Shown here: positions 1-7,956 of the stretch, one piece after another
How the letters are laid out: each line of letters opens with the position of its first letter
How positions within the stretch are numbered: the stretch's first letter is position 1
Assembly: GCF_003970865.1 (NCBI RefSeq)
Contig: NZ_RXLZ01000007.1
Span: 1-64,000, forward strand
Length of the DNA: 64,000 bases
Direction of reading: 5' to 3'
DNA from: Stenotrophomonas maltophilia
Lineage (GTDB): Bacteria; Pseudomonadota; Gammaproteobacteria; Xanthomonadales; Xanthomonadaceae
Position numbers and translations under genes: made by a program
Notes under the pieces: model-generated
What the model was told of the DNA's origin: nothing
What the model saw: only the letters and a program-made list of their open reading frames with translations
Database searches by the model: none

Positions 1-99
1 TCGTTTGGCTTTTAGTTTTTTTGTTTGTGAGGCGAGAAAAGGGGCAACAGTTAGGAGGCCGTATGCGGGGGTCGGAGTTGTGGTTAAGAACCAGCCCCC

Positions 100-2676
100 A
101 TGCCTGCCGCCCACGCCCCTGTCCTGAGCACTCTCGCTGTTCTGATCACAGCCATCCTCGCCGCTTCGCCCAGCCATGCGGCTGAAGCCGATGCGGATCC
201 TGCTGCCACCGCCGCGACGGCCAACGTGGCAGCATCCACGCTGGATGCGGTGGTGGTGACCGGTTCGCGCACCAGCACGCGCACGGTGAAGAACAGCTCT
301 ACGCCCATCGATGTGATCTCCGCCGAGGACCTCGCTGCTACCGGCCAGGGCAACCTGCTGGAAGCGCTGCAGCGCAGCCTGCCGTCGCTGAGCCAGATTG
401 GCGGCTACCAGAGCGACCAGGAAAGCCTGATCCGCGGCTACCAGCTGCGCAATCTGTCACCGGGCTACACGCTGGTGCTGGTGAATGGAAAGCGCCGTAA
501 TGCCAGTGCCTATGTGAGCGGGGCCAACGGTGGTGGCTTTCCAGGGCACGCCTGGGCTGACCTCGCGCTGATTCCGGTCTCGGCCATCGACCATGTGGAA
601 GTGCTGCGCGATGGCGCTTCGGCCATCTACGGCTCGGATGCGATCACCGGCGTGGTCAACGTGATCCTGAAATCGCAGGCACACGGTGGCGAGTTTGCCG
701 TGGAGAGCGGGCAGAGCATCGATGGCGATGGCTCGCGCACCAGCGTGCGTGCCAACGTGGGCCTGCCATGGGGCCAGGATGGCTTCGTCAACCTGTCCGG
801 CGAGACCACCCGCCAGCATCATGCGATCCGTACCCGCCGCTATATCGACGGCTACCTGAGTTACCCGGCGGTGGATGGCAACGGCAATCTGGTGGCGTTG
901 CGGCCGAACAACCGGCTACCGGCAGGTGCATCGCCGAACCCGGCCGAGGCCAACCGCGATGCCGAAGCCAACACCATCCTCAGCTCGCCGTCGTATGCGT
1001 TGAAGGCGTTTGCGGTGAATGTGGGTCATGGCTTGGGCGAAAGCGCGCAGTTCTACGCCAACGCCACGGCCAGTGACCGCACCGCGCAGGCGATCCAGAA
1101 CTTCCGCCTGCCGGCGACCATCTTCACTACCTACAAGGCACCCGGCGTGTTGAGTGTGTTCCCCGATGGCTTCCTGCCGGTGCTGGAAACCAAGGAGAAG
1201 CAGTACACCGGTACGGCCGGTGTGAAAGGCCAGATCGCGGGCTGGGACTACGACGCCAGCCTGACCGGCAACCGCAGCACGGTACGCACCTATACCCGCA
1301 ACTCGGTGAACTACTCGCTGCCATACCCCGGTTCGCCCACTGACTTCTATGACGGCAAGCTGGACTACCAGCAGGGCATCGCCAACCTGGACCTGCGCCG
1401 CGGCTTCGAGGTGGCGGCCTTTGCTTCGCCGCTGGAAGTGAGCGCGGGCGCCGAGTACCAGCACGAACAGTACGAGCGTGGGGCAGGGCAGTGGGAGTCG
1501 TACACCGGCTTTGGTGCTGCGGCCTTCGTCGGCTATTCCACTGCGGACGCGGTGAAGGCGACCCGCAACAGCAAGGCGGTGTACGTGGGTGCGGCCACCA
1601 ACATCACCTCGCGCTGGTACCTGGATGCGGCCGCGCGCTGGGAAGACCATTCCGACTTCGGCAGTGTCTCCACCGGCCGCCTGACCACGCGCTTCGACTT
1701 CACCGATGCGCTGGGCGTGCGCGCCACGGTCAGCAACGGCTTCCACGCGCCCAGCCTGGGTGCGCAGTTCTACCAGGCCACCGGCAGCTGCCCGTGCGGC
1801 ACCACGCTGGTGGCGCAGGTGTCTTCGCCGGCGGCGATCGCGCTGGGTGCCACGCCGCTGAAGCCGGAAAAGGCCACCAACTACAGCCTGGGCATGACCT
1901 GGGACCCGAGCCCGGCGTTCCACCTGGCGGTGGATGCCTATCAGATCGACATCCGCGGCCAGCTGGGGCAGTCCAGCCAGATCGGCTACAACGCGCAGGA
2001 TCCGGCGCGTGTCACCGACAACAGCGGCACGGTGCTGAGTGCGGCGCAGAAGAACACCATCGATGCGCTGCTCGGGTCGGCCGGCATCAGCATCCTGCCG
2101 GGTGATGCGTTCTATGCCAGCTACTTCACCAACGTGGGCAACACCCGCACGCGCGGTGTCGAGCTGACCCTGGAGGCGAATCAGGAAACCACGTGGGGCA
2201 AGCTGCGCTGGAGCTATGCGGCCAACGTCGGCCGTACCACCATCCAGAAGGTCAGCGACATTCCGGGGGCGCTGCAGGGGCTGCCGAACATCAACTTGCT
2301 GACCAAGACCAGCGAGTACGCGCTGCGCTTCCGCACGCCCAGCTATACCCAGGTGGCTGGGCTGGGCTGGCAGAACGGACGCTGGCGCTCGAACCTGGAC
2401 TTCACCTACTACGGCCCGATCAAGCGCCTGAACAACGGCGTGGAGTACAAGCAGCCGCCGGTGCTGGTGACCAACCTGTCCGGTGGCGTGGAACTGGGCG
2501 AGGGTTGGAGTGCGGCGCTGGGCATCAACAACGTGTTCGACAAGCGCACCCGCAAGGTGCCCGAGTACGCGCGCAGTGCCACCGATGTGGCCAGCATCGA
2601 GACGACGTGGGATAGCGGCGATGTGTTGAGCAACGTCGGTGCGTACTGGTACGGGCGGGTCAGTTACCGGTTCTGA
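100..2676 (+). CDS. TonB-dependent outer-membrane receptor
   Basis: Outer-membrane active transporter driven by TonB. The 858-residue product has a signal peptide (about residues 1-27, ending in SHA), a TonB-box-like LDAVVVTG at about 48-55, a plug domain over roughly 60-190 and a long beta-barrel that ends in the aromatic motif YRF typical of outer-membrane proteins. An in-frame stop at 85 makes ATG 100 the first usable start; no strong ribosome site is seen. It sits 52 bases before a flavin reductase and a sulfur-type monooxygenase/ABC operon on the same strand, so the cargo may be a sulfur-containing amino-acid derivative; that is inferred from context only. Confidence 0.9.
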   Translation: MPAAHAPVLSTLAVLITAILAASPSHAAEADADPAATAATANVAASTLDAVVVTGSRTSTRTVKNSSTPIDVISAEDLAATGQGNLLEALQRSLPSLSQIGGYQSDQESLIRGYQLRNLSPGYTLVLVNGKRRNASAYVSGANGGGFPGHAWADLALIPVSAIDHVEVLRDGASAIYGSDAITGVVNVILKSQAHGGEFAVESGQSIDGDGSRTSVRANVGLPWGQDGFVNLSGETTRQHHAIRTRRYIDGYLSYPAVDGNGNLVALRPNNRLPAGASPNPAEANRDAEANTILSSPSYALKAFAVNVGHGLGESAQFYANATASDRTAQAIQNFRLPATIFTTYKAPGVLSVFPDGFLPVLETKEKQYTGTAGVKGQIAGWDYDASLTGNRSTVRTYTRNSVNYSLPYPGSPTDFYDGKLDYQQGIANLDLRRGFEVAAFASPLEVSAGAEYQHEQYERGAGQWESYTGFGAAAFVGYSTADAVKATRNSKAVYVGAATNITSRWYLDAAARWEDHSDFGSVSTGRLTTRFDFTDALGVRATVSNGFHAPSLGAQFYQATGSCPCGTTLVAQVSSPAAIALGATPLKPEKATNYSLGMTWDPSPAFHLAVDAYQIDIRGQLGQSSQIGYNAQDPARVTDNSGTVLSAAQKNTIDALLGSAGISILPGDAFYASYFTNVGNTRTRGVELTLEANQETTWGKLRWSYAANVGRTTIQKVSDIPGALQGLPNINLLTKTSEYALRFRTPSYTQVAGLGWQNGRWRSNLDFTYYGPIKRLNNGVEYKQPPVLVTNLSGGVELGEGWSAALGINNVFDKRTRKVPEYARSATDVASIETTWDSGDVLSNVGAYWYGRVSYRF

Positions 2677-2728
2677 GGTTCATGCCAAAGGCAGCCGGAC
2701 GTAGTTCGGCATCATCGAGGAGCAGTTC

Positions 2729-3310
2729 ATGTCTTCTGCATTGAAGGTGGTTGCATTGGTGGGGTCGCCGACCAGTTCGGCGACATCGCGCACGTTGTTG
2801 CTGGTGCGGTATCTGCTGGCGTCGCTGCAGCAGCGCGTGCGTGCCAGCGTGGAGCTGGTGGAGTTGGCGCCGATCGCGCGCTCGCTCGGCCAGTCGTTGT
2901 CGCGCGGTGAGGTGGAACCGGCGGTGGAGCAGGCGCTGCAGACCATCGAGGCCGCCGAGCTGCTGGTGGTGGCCGCACCGGTGCACCGTGGTTCGTATCC
3001 AGGGCTGTTCAAGCACCTGGTGGATTTCATCGAACTGGAGGCGCTGGTGGATACGCCGGTGTTGCTGGCGGCGACCGGTGGCAGCGAACGGCATGCACTG
3101 GTGATCGACCACCAGCTGCGACCGTTGTTCAGTTTCCTGCAGGCGCACACGCTGCCGATCGGGGTGTATGCCACGCCTGCCGACTTCGATGGCGAGCACA
3201 TCAACAGTGCAGCGCTGCAGGCCCGCATCGCGCTGGCGACCGAGCGTGCGGCCGGGCATCTGGCCACGCAGGCGCTGGCGGTAGCGGCGCCACTGCGACG
3301 CATCGCCTGA
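2729..3310 (+). CDS. NADPH-dependent FMN reductase, MsuE/SsuE type
   Basis: Flavodoxin-fold reductase of 193 residues that would supply reduced FMN to the two luciferase-like monooxygenases encoded downstream. The N-terminal phosphate-binding loop VALVGSPTSSATSRT (about residues 8-22) and the segment APVHRGSYPGLFKHLVDF (about 87-104) fit the SsuE/MsuE family, whose members run to about 180-195 residues. Two-component flavin systems usually encode reductase and oxygenase together, as here. Cytoplasmic. Possibly co-transcribed with the TonB receptor 52 bases upstream. Confidence 0.88.
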   Translation: MSSALKVVALVGSPTSSATSRTLLLVRYLLASLQQRVRASVELVELAPIARSLGQSLSRGEVEPAVEQALQTIEAAELLVVAAPVHRGSYPGLFKHLVDFIELEALVDTPVLLAATGGSERHALVIDHQLRPLFSFLQAHTLPIGVYATPADFDGEHINSAALQARIALATERAAGHLATQALAVAAPLRRIA

Positions 3311-3466
3311 GGCCATAACCGGCGGCGCTTTGCATATGGCCAAGGCGCATCTGCGTGGCCGGATCTGACCGCCGATTGTCGCCAGGCAGCGCTATGGCAG
3401 CCGCTGGCATCTCTAGCATCGATATCGAAGCGGCATCGCATTGCCGGCACAGATGAGGACCCCCCA

Positions 3467-3829
3467 GTGACGCTCGACGCAGCAAGCAAACCCATCCTGT
3501 TCCTGCTCGACCGCGAGTTCGAGGACGGCCAGATTCCCGGCCAGCGCTTCTTCTGCCGGCACAGCCTGTTGCTGGAGGGTGCGCTGTCGAGCATCGACGG
3601 CCTCGACGCGCAGCTGGATGTACGCCGCATCGGTTTCGCGCGGCCACGCCGCGAGGTGATCGCCGAGATCGGCGAGCAGGACCAGTCGCTGCCGAAGCTG
3701 GTGCTGCCGCAGGGCGTGCGCAGCGAACTTGCCAGCGGCGCGCACCAGGACCGCCAGTACATCTCCGGTGCCGAGCCGATCCTGGCCGCGCTGAACGGAT
3801 TGCTCGGCATTCCCGTGGCCCACCCCTGA
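3467..3829 (+). CDS. DUF3088 family protein, possible thioredoxin/glutaredoxin-like fold
   Basis: Small cytoplasmic protein of 120 residues with a GTG start at 3467, preceded by the ribosome site GAGGA. It looks like a DUF3088 protein: a first strand (ILFLLDREF), a single conserved-looking Cys in RFFCRHSLLLEG (about residue 28), and a later SLPKLVLP that could supply the cis-proline of a thioredoxin/GST-like fold. It stands where the Bacillus ytm operon carries a glutaredoxin-like protein (YtnI), so a redox or thiol-transfer role in C-S cleavage is a reasonable guess, but the function is not established. It ends 14 bases before the next gene. Confidence 0.7.
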   Translation: MTLDAASKPILFLLDREFEDGQIPGQRFFCRHSLLLEGALSSIDGLDAQLDVRRIGFARPRREVIAEIGEQDQSLPKLVLPQGVRSELASGAHQDRQYISGAEPILAALNGLLGIPVAHP

Positions 3830-3843
3830 GCGAGGACGCGACC

Positions 3844-4821
3844 ATGAGTTATCAGATCAGCGTGTTGGACAAGAGCCCGGTGGCCGAAGGTGCCTCGCCG
3901 GAGCAGGCGCTGCGCAACAGCCTGCAATTGGCGCAGCGCGCCGAACAGCTGGGCTATCACCGGTACTGGTTTGCCGAGCACCATGCCGCACCGACGCTGG
4001 CCAGCCCCGCACCGGAAGTGCTGGCGGCCTGGGTACTGGCACAGACCCGGCGCATCCGCATCGGCAGTGGCGGGGTGATGCTGCGCCACTACGCGCCGTA
4101 CAAGGTGGCAGAGAACTTCAACCTGCTGGCGGCATTGGCGCCAGGACGGGTGGATCTGGGCGTGGGCAAGGCACCCGGCGGCCTGCCAGCATCGACTGCC
4201 GCGCTGGCGGCCGGGCGTCCGCCGTTTGCCGACTTCGACCAGCAACTGCGCGACCTGGAAGGCTATCTGTCCGGCGCCGAAAGCGAGGCGCTGGCGCGGC
4301 CGGTTCCGCAGCAGGCACCGGAGCGCTTCCTGCTCGGCGCCAGCCCGCAGAGCGCAAAGCAGGCAGCCGAGCTGGGCTGGCGTTTCGTCTACGCCGCGCA
4401 CTTCGATGGCGACCCGAAGCACATCGAGGCCGCGTTCGACGCCTACCGCAGCATCTCCTCGCAGCCTCCGCTGCTGGCCACGGTGGCCTTCGCCGCGCCG
4501 ACTGCCGAAGCCGCAGCCCGCCATATCGGCGCACTGCGCGTCTACAAGCTGCACCTTGGTCCCGGGCAGACGGTGAACCTGCCCAGCCCCGAAGCGGCTG
4601 CCGAGTACGCACGCCAGGTGGGTGTGGCCGACTTCCGCATCGAGGAAACACGCCCGAGCGTGTTGTCCGGTGATGCGCAGCACGTGCGTGACGAACTGGA
4701 TGCGCTGCACCGGCGCTTCGGCGTGGGCGAGTTCATCCTTGATGCGCCGGTGGCCGATCTCGACGCACGCCTGACATCCCTTGAACTGCTGTCGCCCGCG
4801 CCACGCGCGGCGGTGGCCTGA
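3844..4821 (+). CDS. Luciferase-like (LLM) flavin oxidoreductase, MsnO8/YtmO-like
   Basis: FMN-dependent monooxygenase-fold protein of 325 residues. The N-terminus (SVLDKSP) and the WFAEHH and GSGGVMLRHYAPYKVAE motifs (residues about 43-90) mark the single-domain LLM/MsnO8 class, to which Bacillus YtmO belongs. Start ATG 3844, 14 bases after the DUF3088 gene; the next gene follows after 18 bases, so this is an operon. With the larger NtaA-type LLM downstream it probably takes part in oxidative C-S bond cleavage using FMNH2 from the upstream reductase. The precise substrate cannot be read from the sequence. Confidence 0.85.
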   Translation: MSYQISVLDKSPVAEGASPEQALRNSLQLAQRAEQLGYHRYWFAEHHAAPTLASPAPEVLAAWVLAQTRRIRIGSGGVMLRHYAPYKVAENFNLLAALAPGRVDLGVGKAPGGLPASTAALAAGRPPFADFDQQLRDLEGYLSGAESEALARPVPQQAPERFLLGASPQSAKQAAELGWRFVYAAHFDGDPKHIEAAFDAYRSISSQPPLLATVAFAAPTAEAAARHIGALRVYKLHLGPGQTVNLPSPEAAAEYARQVGVADFRIEETRPSVLSGDAQHVRDELDALHRRFGVGEFILDAPVADLDARLTSLELLSPAPRAAVA

Positions 4822-4839
4822 CCTGCAGGAGCGATTCCC

Positions 4840-6183
4840 ATGAGCACGACCCCGCGCCACATTCCGTTCGGCATCATGCTGCAGGGCCCTGGCAGCCACA
4901 TGCATGCCTGGAAGCACCCGTCCAATCCGGCCGATGCCAGCGTCAACCTGCAGTTCTACATCGACATTGCGCGCACCGCCGAGGACAACGGCATCGCCTT
5001 CGGCTTCGTGGCCGACGGCCTGTACATCAACGAGAAGTCGATCCCGCACTTCCTCAACCGTTTCGAACCGATCTCGTTGCTGTCGGCGCTGGCCACGGCA
5101 ACGAAGAAGATCGGCCTGGCGGGCACACTGTCGACGTCCTACAGCGATCCGTTCACCGTAGCCCGGCAGTTCGCCTCGCTGGATCTGCTCAGCGGCGGCC
5201 GTGCCGGCTGGAACGTGGTGACCTCGCCGTTGGAAGGTTCGGGTCGCAACTATGGCCGGCCACACCCGGAGCACGCGCTGCGCTACCAGATCGCAGACGA
5301 GTATCTGGACGTGGTGCAGGGGCTGTGGGATTCCTGGGACGACGACGCCTTCGTGCGCGAGCGCGACAGCGGCACGTTCTTCGCACCAGAGAAATTCCGC
5401 CGGCTCGACCACAAGGGCCGCTTCTTCCAGGTGGAAGGGCCGCTCAACATCCAGCGTTCGCCACAGGGCCAGCCGGTGATCTTCCAGGCGGGTTCATCCG
5501 ATGATGGCATTGCCTTGGCCGGCAAGTACGCCGATGCGGTGTTCACCCATTCGCCGTCGCTGGAAGAGACCCGCGCATTCACCCAGAAGGTGAAGAACTC
5601 GGCAATCGCGCACGGCCGCAGCGGCAATGACGTGAAGATCTTCCCGGGTATCGGCCCCATCGTCGGCCGCACTGCCGAGGAAGCCGAAGCCAAGTACCAG
5701 GCAATCGCCGCGCTGGCCACGCTGGAGGATGCACTGGCGTACCTGGGGCGCTTCTTCGACCACCACGACTTCAGCCAGTACGATCCGGATGCACCCTTCC
5801 CGGAGCTGGGCGACATCGGCAGCAACTCGTTCCGCTCCACCACCGACCGCATCAAGCAGGATGCGCGTGAGAAGGGCTTGAGCCTGCGCCAGGTGGCATT
5901 GGAAGCAGTGAGCCCGCGACCGAACTTCATCGGTACGCCGGAGCACGTGGCCGATGAGCTGATCCGCTGGTTCGATGCCGGTGCCAGCGACGGCTTCATC
6001 CTTGGATTCGCCGCACAGCGCGAAGGCCTGGACGATTTCGTGACCCAGGTGCTTCCGATCCTGCAGGCGCGCGGCTACCACCAGCGCGAGCTGGAGGGAC
6101 AGACCCTGCGCGAGCATCTGGGCCTGCCGTACAAGGCCAGCCGTCATGCGACCAATGCCGAACCGGCGCGGAAGGCGGGGTAG
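4840..6183 (+). CDS. LLM flavin-dependent monooxygenase, NtaA/SnaA/DszA family (YtnJ/CmoJ-like)
   Basis: 447-residue FMNH2-dependent monooxygenase. The features are those of the NtaA/SnaA/DszA clade: length about 440, the segment SGGRAGWNVVTSPL (about residues 120-133), NYGRPHPEHALRY soon after, then KGRFFQVEGPLN and PVIFQAGSS (about 205-218). The clade includes nitrilotriacetate and dibenzothiophene-sulfone monooxygenases and Bacillus YtnJ/YxeK, which cleave N-acetyl S-alkylcysteines. The M20 hydrolase, acetyltransferase and cystine-type ABC transporter alongside make the last role the best guess. Ribosome site AGGAG lies just before ATG 4840. Confidence 0.9.
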   Translation: MSTTPRHIPFGIMLQGPGSHMHAWKHPSNPADASVNLQFYIDIARTAEDNGIAFGFVADGLYINEKSIPHFLNRFEPISLLSALATATKKIGLAGTLSTSYSDPFTVARQFASLDLLSGGRAGWNVVTSPLEGSGRNYGRPHPEHALRYQIADEYLDVVQGLWDSWDDDAFVRERDSGTFFAPEKFRRLDHKGRFFQVEGPLNIQRSPQGQPVIFQAGSSDDGIALAGKYADAVFTHSPSLEETRAFTQKVKNSAIAHGRSGNDVKIFPGIGPIVGRTAEEAEAKYQAIAALATLEDALAYLGRFFDHHDFSQYDPDAPFPELGDIGSNSFRSTTDRIKQDAREKGLSLRQVALEAVSPRPNFIGTPEHVADELIRWFDAGASDGFILGFAAQREGLDDFVTQVLPILQARGYHQRELEGQTLREHLGLPYKASRHATNAEPARKAG

Positions 6184-6187
6184 GGCG

Positions 6188-7408
6188 ATGAGCGGAGAAT
6201 CCGCAGTAGCGCCGGGCCATTCCCGGCGGAATTCCCAATCGACGGGCATATTGCCCGAGATCGCGGCACGCGCCGAGGCGGCCATCGCGATCCGTCATGA
6301 CCTGCACCGCCACCCGGAGCTTGCCTTCGAGGAGCACCGCACCAGCGCCCGTGTTGCCGAGTTGCTGCAGCAGTGGGGCTATGAGGTGACCACCGGCCTC
6401 GGTGGCACCGGCGTGGTCGGCACGTTGCAGCGTGGGCAGGGTAGCCGTCGTCTCGGCCTGCGCGCCGACATCGATGCACTGCCGATCCACGAGAACTCCG
6501 GCCTGGCCTATGCCAGCCAGACCGAGGGGTTGATGCATGCCTGCGGCCACGATGGGCATACCGCCATCCTGCTGTCCGCCGCGCACTACCTGGCCCATCA
6601 CGGTGATATCGACGGCACCCTGCAGCTGGTGTTCCAGCCGGCCGAGGAGACGGGTTCGGGCGCATCGAAGATGATTGCCGATGGCCTGTTCGAGCGCTTC
6701 CCGGTGGACGCGATCTATGGGCTGCATAACTGGCCGGGCGTGCCGGCGGGGCACTTCGGCTTCGTCGATGGCCCGGCGATGGCGTCGGTGGACTGGGCGC
6801 GGCTGAAGGTGATCGGCAAGGGCGGTCACGGCGCCGAGCCGCAGGGCAGCGTCGACCCGATCCTGGCGGCGGCGCACATCGTTACGGCGTTGCAGAGCGT
6901 GGTGTCGCGCAATGTCGATCCGCGAGAGATGGGCGTGGTCACCGTCGGTTCGATCCACGGCGGGCAGGCCGCCAACGTGATTCCGGACGTGGTCGAGCTG
7001 AAGCTGACCGTGCGCGCCTACCTTCCCGAAGTACGTGACACTCTGCGGCGCCGTGTTACCGAAGTCGCCGAGCAGACCGCCGCCGCGTTCGGTGCGCGCG
7101 CCGAGATCGAGTTCCCACGCGGCTTCCCCAGCGTGATCAACCACCCGCAGCAGACCGCCTACATCCGCGAGGTGGCGCTGCAGGGCTTCGGCAGCGAACA
7201 CGTAGTGCCCGAATTCGCGCCGCGCACCGCCAGCGAGGACTTCGCCTTCCTGCTGCAGGCGCGGCCGGGCAGCTTCGTGTTCGTCGGCAACGGCGACAGC
7301 GCACCGCTGCACAGCCCGCGCTACGTGTTCAACGACGCGGCCATCGCGCCAGCCGCTAGCCTGTGGGCGCGGCTGGCCGAAGACTATCTGGTGAAGGACG
7401 TGGCATGA
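6188..7408 (+). CDS. M20 family amidohydrolase (HipO/SndA-like N-acyl amino acid deacetylase)
   Basis: Zinc-dependent M20D peptidase/amidohydrolase of 406 residues that removes an acyl group from an N-acyl amino acid. Metal and catalytic motifs are intact: RADIDALPI, HACGHDGHTA, QPAEETGSGASKM, GLHNWPG and the C-terminal TASEDFAF. ATG 6188 is chosen because it follows the purine-rich GGTAGGGCG and begins 4 bases after the monooxygenase stop; a frame open further upstream would overlap that gene. In the proposed S-alkylcysteine route this enzyme would deacetylate N-acetylcysteine to cysteine. It overlaps the next gene by four bases (ATGA). Confidence 0.9.
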   Translation: MSGESAVAPGHSRRNSQSTGILPEIAARAEAAIAIRHDLHRHPELAFEEHRTSARVAELLQQWGYEVTTGLGGTGVVGTLQRGQGSRRLGLRADIDALPIHENSGLAYASQTEGLMHACGHDGHTAILLSAAHYLAHHGDIDGTLQLVFQPAEETGSGASKMIADGLFERFPVDAIYGLHNWPGVPAGHFGFVDGPAMASVDWARLKVIGKGGHGAEPQGSVDPILAAAHIVTALQSVVSRNVDPREMGVVTVGSIHGGQAANVIPDVVELKLTVRAYLPEVRDTLRRRVTEVAEQTAAAFGARAEIEFPRGFPSVINHPQQTAYIREVALQGFGSEHVVPEFAPRTASEDFAFLLQARPGSFVFVGNGDSAPLHSPRYVFNDAAIAPAASLWARLAEDYLVKDVA

Positions 7409-7956
7409 GCAGCAACGAACGCTTCCTCTATACCTCGGTGGATGATCCGCTGGCGCGGCCGCTGTTTGATGGCCTGGAGCAGGAGTACGACAGCCGCTAC
7501 GCCGACGTGCGCCGACGCATCGGTGGCAGCGCCCGCGAGGAGCTGCAGCGCTACCCGGCGCAGGCCTTTGCTGCCCCGGTCGGTGCCTTCGTACTGCTGC
7601 TGCGCGACGGCGTGGCGATTTCCGGTGGCGCGTTCATGCCGCACCGCGATCCGGATACCGCCGAGTTCAAGCGCATCTGGACGCTACCCGGGCTGCGCCG
7701 CCAGGGCATCGCGCGGCGCGTGCTGCAGGAGCTGGAAGAGCAGGCGGCGCGGCAGGGGTACCAGCGGGTGTTCCTGACCACCGGCTTCCGCCAGCCTGAA
7801 GCGGTTGGCCTGTACCTGAGCCATGGCTACACCGCGCTGTTCGATCTGGAGGCCGACCCGGAAACCGTTGCGCATCTGCCGTTCGAAAAGCACCTGCGGG
7901 CACCGGCGCCCGTCATCGTACCTGCGCAGACCCAGCTGCAAGGAGCCCACGCGTGA
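7405..7956 (+). CDS. GNAT family N-acetyltransferase (SnaA-like)
   Basis: 183-residue acetyl-CoA-dependent acetyltransferase. The GNAT core is visible: AEFKRIWTLPGLRRQGIARRVLQELEE contains the acetyl-CoA-binding Q/R-x-x-G-x-A pattern, followed by GYTALFDLE near the C-terminus. The start overlaps the M20 gene stop (ATGA, 7405-7408), and its own stop overlaps the ABC gene start (GTGA, 7953-7956), so translation is coupled on both sides. In Bacillus the equivalent enzyme N-acetylates S-alkylcysteines before oxygenation; the same role is inferred here from operon company, not from the sequence alone. Confidence 0.85.
   Translation: MSSNERFLYTSVDDPLARPLFDGLEQEYDSRYADVRRRIGGSAREELQRYPAQAFAAPVGAFVLLLRDGVAISGGAFMPHRDPDTAEFKRIWTLPGLRRQGIARRVLQELEEQAARQGYQRVFLTTGFRQPEAVGLYLSHGYTALFDLEADPETVAHLPFEKHLRAPAPVIVPAQTQLQGAHA

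Noticed and set aside
2680..5412. A 910-codon open frame on the minus strand across the reductase and monooxygenase genes.
   Set aside because: It is antisense to four well-supported genes, has an arginine/histidine/glutamine-rich composition typical of GC-rich shadow frames and no recognisable domain.
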